A stretch of 64,000 nt of DNA, taken from NCBI RefSeq assembly GCF_023008405.1, contig NZ_CP095376.1:3248001-3312000 (forward strand). The letters are read 5' to 3'. Both the position numbers and the translations under genes were made by a program. The notes below the pieces were generated by a model. That model saw only the letters and a list, made by a program, of their open reading frames with translations, had not been told where the DNA came from and did not search any database. The DNA is from Amycolatopsis sp. FBCC-B4732. GTDB taxonomy: Bacteria; Actinomycetota; Actinomycetes; Mycobacteriales; Pseudonocardiaceae. Positions 35,607-43,438 of this stretch are shown piece after piece (positions within the stretch are counted from its first letter, which is position 1; each line of letters starts with the position of its first letter).

Positions 35607-35642
35607 TTTCGCTATCCGGAATTTTTCTTTCGCATATCGAGA
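35607..35642. promoter_or_regulatory. Two TTTCG-N5-CGRRA dyads upstream of the gcl operon
   Basis: TTTCGCTATCCGGAA (35607-35621) and TTTCGCATATCGAGA (35628-35642) share TTTCG-N5-CG and begin 21 bases apart, two helical turns. IclR-type regulators of allantoin and glyoxylate genes bind semi-palindromes of this length, so such a regulator encoded elsewhere is a reasonable candidate. Confidence 0.6.
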
Positions 35643-35724
35643 ATAGCTGCCGGACAGGCCCAAGGTCAACGCTCGCGTCGGCGACCGCTCGTTACGCTGG
35701 CGCCGAACCACGGGGGGAAAGACC

Positions 35725-36960
35725 ATGACCGGAACGCGTGCCGCGGTCGTCGAGAAACTCGAGCGGGCGGCCGCCGATCCGCGGCTGCGCGACTCGTTCG
35801 GCGCCGGCCACCACCGCTACCGGCTGAACGCGGTTCTGCCCGAGCACGAGGTCGCGGCGTTCGAGGCGGCGCACGGCATCCGCTTGCCCGAGAGCTACCG
35901 CGCGTTCCTGCTCGAGGTCGGCAACGGTGGTGCGGGCCCGGGTTACGGGCTGCTCCGGCTCGCCGACGCATACGCGGAGGTGTCCGACTCGTTCCCCGGC
36001 CACCTCCGCGCACCGAGCCCGTTCCGGCCGGGCCAGTGGTACGAGAACGAGTGGTGGGACGCCTTCTGGGGGCCGGACGACCGGCCCGACCCGGTCCAGG
36101 GCACGCTCGCGCTCGTCCACCACGGCTGCACCGGGTACACGCACCTCGTCGTGTCCGGCCCGGGCCGCGGGCGGCTGGTCAACCTCGACCTCAACGGTGT
36201 GCCCGCCCCGTACGTCCTGGAGGACGAGAGCTTCCTCGCGTGGTACCACCGCTGGCTCGACGAGTTGCTGGCCGGGTGCTCCGTGTCGGCGTTCGGCCAC
36301 AAGCTCCCCGGTGGCGAAGCCGCCCTGCTCACCGTCCTCACCGGGGATCCGGACCCGCGACGGCGAGCCAAGGCCGCGTATTCGGTGGCCTGCTTGCCCT
36401 CGACCGGCCACGAGGCGGCCGTGGCGTTCGCCGCCGCATCCGCCGATCCGGATGCCCGGGTGCGCGTGGCGGCACTGGCGGCCGCCCGGGCGGCGAAGGC
36501 GGCGGTGGCGCCCGCTGCCCGCGCCGCGCTGACCGACTCCGACCCCGCCGTACGGGCCGAAGCGATCCACGTCCTCGCCGCACTGGGCGTCCCGGATCTC
36601 GCTGCCCGGGCCCGGGCGCTCCTCGCCGACCCCGACCCCGGCGTGGCCTGGCAGACGATGCGGGCGTTGACCGCTTCCGGCGAACTCCTCGTCACGGACC
36701 TGGCACCCCTGCTCGCCCGGCCCGATCCGGGCACCCGCGCGTCCGCCGTCTGGCACCTCATCGATGCCGGCGGGGACGCGACAGTGCTGCTGGAGTCGGC
36801 GCTGGACGACGAGGACGCCCACGTGCGGATCCAGGCCGTGCAGACCGTGGACCGCCGGAACGAACGTTCCCTCCTCCGGGCGTTGCGCCGCCGCAAGGCC
36901 GTCGAGCGGCACCCCACCGTGCTCCTCAACCTCGACCGCGTGACTTCGGCGTGGTCCTAA
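35725..36960 (+). CDS. SMI1/KNR4-domain protein with C-terminal HEAT repeats
   Basis: The 411-residue protein combines an N-terminal SMI1/KNR4 domain (residues about 30-175: LPESYRAFLLEVGNGGAGPGYGL, GGxGYTHL-like CTGYTHLVVSGPGRGRLVNLD) with at least five short HEAT-like helical repeats at about 190-390, rich in DPDPxVRxxA patterns. SMI1 domains are common in immunity proteins against contact-dependent toxins and in scaffolds. No toxin gene is adjacent. It is transcribed alone (GGGGGG ribosome binding site before ATG 35725) and its stop overlaps the convergent formate dehydrogenase subunit by four bases. Confidence 0.75.
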   Translation: MTGTRAAVVEKLERAAADPRLRDSFGAGHHRYRLNAVLPEHEVAAFEAAHGIRLPESYRAFLLEVGNGGAGPGYGLLRLADAYAEVSDSFPGHLRAPSPFRPGQWYENEWWDAFWGPDDRPDPVQGTLALVHHGCTGYTHLVVSGPGRGRLVNLDLNGVPAPYVLEDESFLAWYHRWLDELLAGCSVSAFGHKLPGGEAALLTVLTGDPDPRRRAKAAYSVACLPSTGHEAAVAFAAASADPDARVRVAALAAARAAKAAVAPAARAALTDSDPAVRAEAIHVLAALGVPDLAARARALLADPDPGVAWQTMRALTASGELLVTDLAPLLARPDPGTRASAVWHLIDAGGDATVLLESALDDEDAHVRIQAVQTVDRRNERSLLRALRRRKAVERHPTVLLNLDRVTSAWS

Positions 36961-37814
36961 CGGTTCTGGACGTGCTGCCAGCCGAACCGGCCCTTGATGC
37001 AGAGGTTGCCGTGCGTCACCGAGCTCTCGTGTGGTGAAGTCACCTTCACGATCTCGTTGTCCTGGACGTGCAGCGTCAGGTTGCAGCCGACGCCGCAGAA
37101 CGTGCAGACCGTCGTCGTCGCCGACTGGCGGGACTCGTCCCAGGTGCCGTCCGCGCGCTTGTCGTACTCGCGCTTGAAGCTGAGTGCCCCGGTCGGGCAC
37201 ACCTCCACGCAGTTGCCGCAGTAGACGCACGCGCTCTCGGGGAGCGGGTTCGAGAACTCCGTCGAGATCCGCGCGTCGAAACCCCGGCCCGCCACGGTGA
37301 TCGCGAACGAGTTCTGCCACTGCTCGCCGCACGCGTCGACGCACTTGTAGCAGAGGACGCACTTCCCGTAGTCCCGCACGTACAGCTCGTTGTCCACAAT
37401 GGCCGGCTGGGCGACCGTCGCCGCGTCCGGGCCGAAGCGGTCCGGGTCCGCACCCGTTTCCGCCAGCCACTCCGCGACGCCGGGCGTGGTCGAGAGGTCG
37501 GTCGCGGAGGCCAGCAGTTCGAGGACGACCTTGCGGCTGGTGCGCGTCCGCTCGGAGCCGGTGTGCACGACCATGCCCGGCTCGGCCTTGCGGGAGCACG
37601 ACGGCACCAGCGTCCGCGAGCCCTCGACCTCCACCATGCAGACGCGGCAGGCGTTCGCCGGTTCCAGGGTGTCGCCGTAGCACAACGTCGGGATGTCCGT
37701 GCCCGTCGCCGTACACGCGTCGAGGATCGTCAAGCCCTCGGGCACGCGGACGGTCTCACCGTCCACAGTGAACTCGACGAGCCGTCGCGGGATCCCGATG
37801 TCCACGATGGTCAT
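36957..37814 (-). CDS. Formate dehydrogenase iron-sulphur chain (N-terminal part of FdhA)
   Basis: The 285-residue protein equals the N-terminal third of NAD-linked formate dehydrogenase alpha chains. It has a [2Fe-2S] domain (Cys45, Cys56, Cys59, Cys73), a His/Cys cluster region with YGKCVLCYKCVDACG, a ferredoxin-like ACVYCGNCVEVCPTGAL, and a C-terminal CTFCGVGC...GNLCIKGRFGW block that normally opens the molybdopterin domain. It stops there, while the catalytic remainder is encoded separately at 39558-41477. The ATG overlaps the stop of the NuoE-NuoF fusion gene (ATGA), so both subunits are co-translated. Confidence 0.85.
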   Translation of the reverse strand: MTIVDIGIPRRLVEFTVDGETVRVPEGLTILDACTATGTDIPTLCYGDTLEPANACRVCMVEVEGSRTLVPSCSRKAEPGMVVHTGSERTRTSRKVVLELLASATDLSTTPGVAEWLAETGADPDRFGPDAATVAQPAIVDNELYVRDYGKCVLCYKCVDACGEQWQNSFAITVAGRGFDARISTEFSNPLPESACVYCGNCVEVCPTGALSFKREYDKRADGTWDESRQSATTTVCTFCGVGCNLTLHVQDNEIVKVTSPHESSVTHGNLCIKGRFGWQHVQNR

Positions 37815-39556
37815 CCCAGTGCCCCCAGCCGGTCGATCGCGGATTCGATGGCGTTCCACGCGGTCTGGCCCAGACCGCAGATCGACGAGTCCCGCATCAC
37901 CCCGCCCACTTCGCGCAGCAGCGCCCGTTCGTCCGAGCCCGCCGCCAGGTAGCGGTGGATCGCCTCCTCCTGCCGGACCGTCCCGATCCGGCACGGGACG
38001 CACTGCCCGCACGACTCGTCGCGGAAGAACTCCGCGATCCGCAGCAGGAAGCCACCGAGGTCGGCCAGGTCGTCGAGGACCAGGACGACGCCCGAGCCGA
38101 GCGTCGTCTTCGCCGCCCGCGCGTCCTCCATGGTCAGCGGCAGGTCCAGCTCGTCGGGCCGGACGAACCCGCCCGCCGCGCCGCCGAGCAGGATCGCGCG
38201 CAGCGACCGGCCTTCGGGCACGCCCCCGGCCAGGGCGAGCAGCTCCCGCAGGGTCGTGCCGAACGGCACTTCGTAGACGCCGGGCCGTTCGACGTTGCCG
38301 GACAGGCAGAACAGCTTCGGCCCCGCCGATGCCTCGGTGCCGATCGCCCGGTAGGCGGCCGCGCCCCCAGTGAGGATCAGCGGCACGTTCACCAGGGTCT
38401 CGACATTGTTGACGACCGTCGGCTTGCCGAAGAGCCCCTTCTCGACGGGGAACGGCGGCTTCGTGCGGGGCTCGCCGCGGAAGCCCTCGATGGAGTTGAA
38501 GATCGCCGTCTCTTCGCCGCAGATGTACGCGCCGGCGCCGCGGCGGATCTCGATGTCGAACGAGAACCCGGGGTGCCCCATGATGTCCGTGCCGAGGAGG
38601 CCGCGTTCCCGGCAGACCGCCACTGCGTTGCGCAGCAGCCGCAGCGCTCGCGGGTATTCGCCGCGCAGGTACACGTAGCCCTGCCGGGCGCCGATCGTGA
38701 ACGCGGCGATCGTCATCGCCTCCACCAGCGCGAACGGGTCGCCTTCGAGCAGCACCCGGTCCTTGAACGTGCCGGGTTCGCTCTCGTCGGCGTTGCACAC
38801 CAGGTAGTGCGGCCCGGCGGGCTGCGCGGCCGTGGCGGCCCACTTGCGCCCGGTCGGGAACGCCGCCCCGCCGCGGCCGAGCAGGCCGGCGTCGGTGACC
38901 TCGCGCAGCACCGCGGCCTCCCCCATCCGCAGGGCGTTCCGCAGTGCCGCGTAGCCCCCGGTCGCGCGGTAGCCGTCCAAAGTGGACGGATCGACGACGC
39001 CGACGCGGCGCAGCAGCCGGAGGCCGTCCTTCTGGTGGATCAGCGGCGGCGAACCGTCCGAAGGGGACGGTTCGCGCTGGGCGGCCAGCACGGCCGACGC
39101 CCCGGTGGCCGGGGCGACCAGCTCGGTGGTGGCCGGGTCGCCGGCCTGGAACGTCAGCGCCGCGGGGGCCCGTTCGCACACGCCGAGGCACGGGCCGCGC
39201 AGCCACGTGACCCCGCCGCGCGCCTTCCCCGCGGCGCCGACGTGCTCGGTGAGTACCTCGCACACGGTTTCCGCGCCCTTGACCCGGCAGGCCAGGTCGG
39301 TGCACACGTGCACGACCCGCTCCGGGCGTTCTTCGAGCGCGAACAGCGAGTAGAAGCTGGCCACGCCGTACGCGTCGGCGGGCGGCACGTGCAGCGTCTC
39401 GCAGATCAGGTTCAGCGCGCCCTGGCTGAGCCAGCCGACCCGGTCGTTGACCGCGTGCAGCGCGGGCAGCAGCTGGTCGCGGCCGCCGCCCGCGAACCCG
39501 GCGACCGCCTCCTCCTCTTCACGCGACGCCACGGCGTCCAGGAGCTTGAGGTCCAC
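37811..39556 (-). CDS. NuoE-NuoF fusion: diaphorase subunit of NAD-dependent formate dehydrogenase
   Basis: The 581-residue protein fuses a thioredoxin-like [2Fe-2S] domain (residues 1-155; ligands in CTDLACRV and CLGVCERAP) to a 51-kDa NADH/FMN domain (residues about 190-581; GLLGRGGAAFPTGRKW, CNADESEPGTFKDR, GAYICGEETA, and [4Fe-4S] motif ESCGQCVPCRIGT). It accepts electrons from the formate-oxidising chain and reduces NAD+. In most FDHs of this class (FdsG/FdsB) these are two proteins. It sits between the two halves of the alpha chain in one operon, one base after the catalytic gene. Confidence 0.9.
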   Translation of the reverse strand: MDLKLLDAVASREEEEAVAGFAGGGRDQLLPALHAVNDRVGWLSQGALNLICETLHVPPADAYGVASFYSLFALEERPERVVHVCTDLACRVKGAETVCEVLTEHVGAAGKARGGVTWLRGPCLGVCERAPAALTFQAGDPATTELVAPATGASAVLAAQREPSPSDGSPPLIHQKDGLRLLRRVGVVDPSTLDGYRATGGYAALRNALRMGEAAVLREVTDAGLLGRGGAAFPTGRKWAATAAQPAGPHYLVCNADESEPGTFKDRVLLEGDPFALVEAMTIAAFTIGARQGYVYLRGEYPRALRLLRNAVAVCRERGLLGTDIMGHPGFSFDIEIRRGAGAYICGEETAIFNSIEGFRGEPRTKPPFPVEKGLFGKPTVVNNVETLVNVPLILTGGAAAYRAIGTEASAGPKLFCLSGNVERPGVYEVPFGTTLRELLALAGGVPEGRSLRAILLGGAAGGFVRPDELDLPLTMEDARAAKTTLGSGVVLVLDDLADLGGFLLRIAEFFRDESCGQCVPCRIGTVRQEEAIHRYLAAGSDERALLREVGGVMRDSSICGLGQTAWNAIESAIDRLGALG

Positions 39557-39557
39557 T

Positions 39558-41477
39558 TCAGACCTCCACCGTGAGCTTGTCGACGCGGATGGCCGCGGCC
39601 TTGTACTCCGCGGTCCCGGCGATCGGGCAGGTCGCCTCGATGGTGATGACGTTGACGTCGACCTCGTCCGGGAAGTGGAAGGTCATGAACGCCAGCCCCG
39701 GCTTCAGGCCCTTGTCGAGCCGGACGGGCGCGACGATTTCCCCGCGCCGCGAGGAGATCCGGACCAGCTCGTCGGGTTCGACCCCGAGTGATCGCGCGTC
39801 CTCCGGGCACAGGTCGAGGGTCTCGCCCTGACGCAGCGGCGACGGGAACCCGCCCGACTGGACACCGGTGTTGTAGGAGTCCAGCCGCCGCCCGGTGGTG
39901 AGCCGGATCGGGAATTCCTCGGACAGCAGGTCGACCGGCGGGCTGTGCTCGAGCACCGTGAACGGCGCCGGCCGCCCGCGCTCGGCCGGGTCCTCGGCCC
40001 ACAGCCGCCCGTGCAGGAACGTCGGTTCCAGGGTGTCCTCGGAGAAGCACGGCCACTGGATCCCGCCGAGTTCTTCGAGGCGTGCGTAGGACATCCCGGC
40101 GTGCATCGGCGAGAGTGAACGCAGCTCGTCCCAGACCTCTTCGCCGCCGGTGTAGTGCCAGTCGTGGCCGAGCCGGCGGGCCAGCTCCGACAGCAGCTCG
40201 ATGTCGTCGCGCGCGCCTTCCGGCGGTTCGAGGGCCTTGCGGACGCGCTGGACCCGCCGTTCGGAGTTGGTGAACGTGCCGTCGCTTTCGCACCAGGCCG
40301 CCGACGCCGGCAGCACGACGTCGGCCAGCTGCGCGGTCTTGGTGAGGAAGATGTCCTGCACCACGAGGTGATCGACGTTGGCCAGCCGCTTGATCGTGTG
40401 CTCGCAGTCCGCTTCGGACTGGACCGGGTTCTCGCCGATGATGTACACGCAGGTCAGGTCGCCGCGTTCCCTCGCGTCGAGCATCTGCGTGAGGTTGAGG
40501 CCCTGGTGCGGCGGGATGGCCGAGCCCCACGCCGCGTCGAACTTCGCCCGGACGCCGGCGTCGAGGACGTCCTGGAAGCCGGGCAGCCGGTCCGGGATGG
40601 CGCCCATGTCGCCGCCGCCCTGGACGTTGTTCTGCCCGCGCAACGGGTTCAGCCCGGCCCCGTAGCGGCCCACGTGACCGGCCAGCAGGGACAGGTTGAT
40701 CAGCGACAGGACGTTGTCGGTGCCGTTGTGGTGCTCGGTGATCCCGAGCGTCCACGACAGCTGGCCGCGATCGGCGCGGGCGTAGGTGTGGGCGAGCTCC
40801 TCGATCAGCTCGGCCGGCACGCCGGTGGTCTTCTCGGCGACCTCCAGGGTCCACGGCTCGACCGACGCGGCGAATTCTTCGAACCCTTCGGTGGCCCGCT
40901 CGATGAACGCACGATTCGCCAGTCCGGAGTGGATGATCTCCCGCGCGATCGCGTGCGCGAGCGGGATGTCGGTGCCGACCTCCAGCTGCAGCTGCCGGTG
41001 CGCCCAGCTCGCGGTGCTCGTCCGGCGCGGGTCGACGACGAATAGCTTCGCTCCCTTGTGGACGGCCTTGAGCACGTGCTGGAAGAAGATCGGGTGCGCC
41101 TCGCGCGGGTTGCCGCCCCAGATCACGATGACGTCGGCGTCCTCGATCTCCTGGTACGACGACGTCCCGCCGCCGCTGTCGAACACCCGCGCCAGGCCGG
41201 CCACGCTCGGCGCGTGACACGTGCGGTTGCACGAATCGACGTTGTTCGTGCCGATCACCGCGCGGGTGAACTTCTGCGCGACGAAGTTCATCTCGTTGGT
41301 CGCGCGGGCGCACGAGAACATCCCGAACGCCTCGGGCCCCTTGGCTTCGAGGGTCCGGCGGATCCCGGCGGCGGCCCGGTCGAGGGCCTCCTCCCAGGTC
41401 GCCGGCCGCAGGACGCCGGAGTCTCGCACGAGTGGCCGGGTGAGCCGGACGTACGGCTCGGTGTTCTTGCGCTTCAC
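39558..41477 (-). CDS. Formate dehydrogenase catalytic molybdopterin chain
   Basis: The 639-residue protein begins after the usual Fe4S4 domain with NTEPYVRLTRPLVRDSG. It has FSCARATNEMNFVAQKF, TNNVDSCNRTCHAPSVAGL with the metal-ligand/His pair Cys87-His88 (matching Sec140-His141 of E. coli FdhF), NPLRGQNNVQGGGDMGA and the C-terminal molydopterin-binding domain (PIRLTTGRRLDSYNTG). It oxidises formate to CO2. The GTG at 41477 follows GGAGG with six-base spacing. It needs the separate iron-sulphur chain at 36957-37814 for its cluster; FdhD encoded at 53252 should sulphurate its cofactor. Confidence 0.88.
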   Translation of the reverse strand: MKRKNTEPYVRLTRPLVRDSGVLRPATWEEALDRAAAGIRRTLEAKGPEAFGMFSCARATNEMNFVAQKFTRAVIGTNNVDSCNRTCHAPSVAGLARVFDSGGGTSSYQEIEDADVIVIWGGNPREAHPIFFQHVLKAVHKGAKLFVVDPRRTSTASWAHRQLQLEVGTDIPLAHAIAREIIHSGLANRAFIERATEGFEEFAASVEPWTLEVAEKTTGVPAELIEELAHTYARADRGQLSWTLGITEHHNGTDNVLSLINLSLLAGHVGRYGAGLNPLRGQNNVQGGGDMGAIPDRLPGFQDVLDAGVRAKFDAAWGSAIPPHQGLNLTQMLDARERGDLTCVYIIGENPVQSEADCEHTIKRLANVDHLVVQDIFLTKTAQLADVVLPASAAWCESDGTFTNSERRVQRVRKALEPPEGARDDIELLSELARRLGHDWHYTGGEEVWDELRSLSPMHAGMSYARLEELGGIQWPCFSEDTLEPTFLHGRLWAEDPAERGRPAPFTVLEHSPPVDLLSEEFPIRLTTGRRLDSYNTGVQSGGFPSPLRQGETLDLCPEDARSLGVEPDELVRISSRRGEIVAPVRLDKGLKPGLAFMTFHFPDEVDVNVITIEATCPIAGTAEYKAAAIRVDKLTVEV

Positions 41478-41491
41478 GGGGTACCTCCGGT

Positions 41492-42487
41492 TCAGTGCGA
41501 CCCGACGGGGACGGGCGTCGTGCTGGTGTGGCCGAGCAGGCCGATGGCGGCGTGGACGTGGCGCAGCGCCGGCGCGGGGACGCCGGTCAGCGCCGCCAGC
41601 TCGACGACGGCGCCGATGATCGCGTCGGTCTCGAGCGGCTTGCCGGCTTCGAGGTCCTGCAGCATCGACGTCTTGTGGTGGCCGACGCGCCAGGCGCCGT
41701 CGATGCGCTTCTCGACCGAGACCTGCGGGTCGCTGCCCGCGGCGCGGGCGATGGCGAGGGTTTCGGTCATCATCGTGGCGACGAGCGCGCGTGTGTCGTC
41801 GTGCTCGCACATCTGCGCCATGGTCGCCCGGGTCAGTGCGGACAGGGGGTTGAAGGCGACGTTGCCCATCAGCTTGACCCAGATGTCGGTGCGCAGGTCG
41901 GGTTCGACCGGCGCCTTGAGCCCGCCGGCGATCATCGCCGCGCTGAGCACCTTGCAGCGCGCGGAGATCTCGCCGTCCGGCTCGCCGAGGGAGAACCGGG
42001 TGCCTTCGAGGTGCCGGATCACGCCCGGCTCCTCGATGACCGTCGAGCAGTAGACGACGCAGCCGATGGCGCGACGCAGCTCGAGCACCTCGGTCACCGA
42101 GCCGCCGGGGTCGACGGTCTCGACCCGCCGTCCTTCGAGCGGGTGGCCGGTGAGGCCGTGGAAGTACCACCACGGGATGCCGTTCTGCGCGGCCACGATC
42201 GCCGTCTCGGGACCGAGCAGCGGTGCGAGCAGCGGCCCGCACGAGGCGTAGGAGTTGGCCTTGAGGCCCAGGAAGACGAAGTCGACTTCGCCGACTTCGG
42301 CCGGGTCGTCCGTGACGTGGGGGTGCGCGGTGAAGTCGCCGCGCGGGCTGAGCACGCGGACGCCGTGCTCGCGCATCGCCGCGAGGTGGGCACGCCGGGC
42401 GATCAGGTGCACCTCGGTCCCGCCGCGGTGCAGCGCGGCCCCGACGTAGGCACCGATCGCCCCGGCCCCGAGAACAGCCACCTTCAT
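41492..42487 (-). CDS. Ketopantoate-reductase-family oxidoreductase
   Basis: The 331-residue protein has the N-terminal GAGAIGAYVG (residues 7-16), the KANSY segment typical of ApbA/PanE proteins, and the C-terminal helical domain (WVKLMGNVAFNPLSALTRATM, with KLxxN active-site residues). The family makes pantoate from ketopantoate or reduces related 2-oxoacids. It opens the formate dehydrogenase operon, 14 bases before the catalytic gene, and is preceded by GGGAGG. A role in CoA supply for the CoA-dependent oxalate route, or in reducing a 2-oxoacid such as glyoxylate, is possible but unproven. Confidence 0.82.
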   Translation of the reverse strand: MKVAVLGAGAIGAYVGAALHRGGTEVHLIARRAHLAAMREHGVRVLSPRGDFTAHPHVTDDPAEVGEVDFVFLGLKANSYASCGPLLAPLLGPETAIVAAQNGIPWWYFHGLTGHPLEGRRVETVDPGGSVTEVLELRRAIGCVVYCSTVIEEPGVIRHLEGTRFSLGEPDGEISARCKVLSAAMIAGGLKAPVEPDLRTDIWVKLMGNVAFNPLSALTRATMAQMCEHDDTRALVATMMTETLAIARAAGSDPQVSVEKRIDGAWRVGHHKTSMLQDLEAGKPLETDAIIGAVVELAALTGVPAPALRHVHAAIGLLGHTSTTPVPVGSH

Positions 42488-42519
42488 GATGTGCCTCCCG
42501 CTTCGGTCGAGCACGTGAT

Positions 42520-42534
42520 TGCATACAGTATCCT
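42520..42534. promoter_or_regulatory. Palindromic operator at the formate dehydrogenase operon promoter
   Basis: TGCATACAGTATCCT is a near-palindrome of TGCATAC-N-GTATGCA form, 33 bases upstream of the ATG at 42487. On the minus strand it contains a TATGCAAT -10-like element. Matching elements at 50076 and 55426 mark the other oxalate/formate promoters. The divergent GntR protein is the likely binder. Confidence 0.75.
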
Positions 42535-42606
42535 GGATCCACAGCGCTGAACAGGCTTTGTGCTCCTCGCGGTGAAAACTCCCGAGCGGGTGAGAGTCTG
42601 GGATTT

Positions 42607-42627
42607 TGCATACCAAAACCTGTATCC
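42607..42627. promoter_or_regulatory. Split operator half-sites before the GntR gene
   Basis: TGCATAC (42607-42613) and GTATCC (42622-42627) repeat the half-sites of the 42520 operator but are separated by eight bases instead of one. They lie 43 bases upstream of the GTG at 42670 and may give weaker autoregulation. Confidence 0.45.
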
Positions 42628-42669
42628 TGATCGCAGAAGATCGCTTTCCTCTCCCCTTCGAGGTGTCCC

Positions 42670-43407
42670 GTGAGCCAGCCCGCATCCCCGCTTCCAGAGC
42701 GCGGCCCGTCCGGCCGCCGCACGGCCAAGGGCTCGCTCAGCTCGACCGCCGCCAAGCGCGTCGAACGGCCCGCGCCCCTGCGGCAGGTCGTCTACGAAGC
42801 CCTCGCCGAGCTGATCATCAACCGCACCCTCGAACCCGGGCAGCACCTGGTCGAAGCCGACCTGGCGGAGTACCTGGGCGTCAGCAGGCAGCCCGTCCGC
42901 GAAGCCCTGCAGCGGTTGCAGAGCGAGGGCTGGGTGGACCTCCGCCCGGCGCAGGGTGCGTTCGTGCACCTGCCGACCGACGAGGAGGCCGACCAGCTGC
43001 TGAGCGTCCGCAGCGTGCTGGAGACGCACTCCGCGAAGCTCGCCGCCGGCAACGCGACCCCGCAGGACGTCCGGCGCCTGTGGGACCTGCAGCAGGTCGG
43101 CGTCCAGGCCCTGCACGCCGACGACACCGAAGGCCTGGTCGCGGCCAACGCCGCCCTCCACGCGTTCATCACGCAGCTGTCGGGGAACGCCGTGCTGGCG
43201 GAACTGATCGGCCTGGTCGACCGCCGGGTCCGCTGGTACTACACGCCGATCGCCCGGCCCCGCGGCCGCGACGCGTGGAACGAGCACGACGAGCTGATCC
43301 ACGCGATCTCCGACGGGGACACCGAAGCCGCGGAGCAGATCATGGCCAAGCACACCGAACGGACGCGCCAGGCCTACCACGAACGCCCGGAGGCTCCCCG
43401 GTCCTGA
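42670..43407 (+). CDS. GntR/FadR-subfamily regulator, probable controller of the oxalate/formate regulon
   Basis: The 245-residue protein has a winged helix-turn-helix at about residues 38-105 (LRQVVYEALAELIINRTLEPGQHL, in two parts; DLAEYLGVSRQPVREALQRL) and an FCD ligand domain at about 110-235 with metal-type His residues (HAFITQLSGN, HDELIHAI). It is divergent from the formate dehydrogenase operon. FCD proteins often sense carboxylic acids, and the palindrome TGCATAC-N-GTATGCA recurs at three oxalate/formate promoters in this window, so it probably senses oxalate or a derived acyl-CoA. GTG start at 42670 follows GAGGTG. Confidence 0.82.
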   Translation: MSQPASPLPERGPSGRRTAKGSLSSTAAKRVERPAPLRQVVYEALAELIINRTLEPGQHLVEADLAEYLGVSRQPVREALQRLQSEGWVDLRPAQGAFVHLPTDEEADQLLSVRSVLETHSAKLAAGNATPQDVRRLWDLQQVGVQALHADDTEGLVAANAALHAFITQLSGNAVLAELIGLVDRRVRWYYTPIARPRGRDAWNEHDELIHAISDGDTEAAEQIMAKHTERTRQAYHERPEAPRS

Positions 43408-43438
43408 TGGCCGCGGGACCGGGGAGCGAACCGGGTGC

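Noticed and set aside
41210..41240. Apparent replacement of the catalytic Sec/Cys of formate dehydrogenase by Ser82
   Set aside because: The active-site pair in E. coli FdhF is Sec140-His141; it aligns with Cys87-His88 here, so the catalytic ligand is present. The Ser lies five residues earlier.
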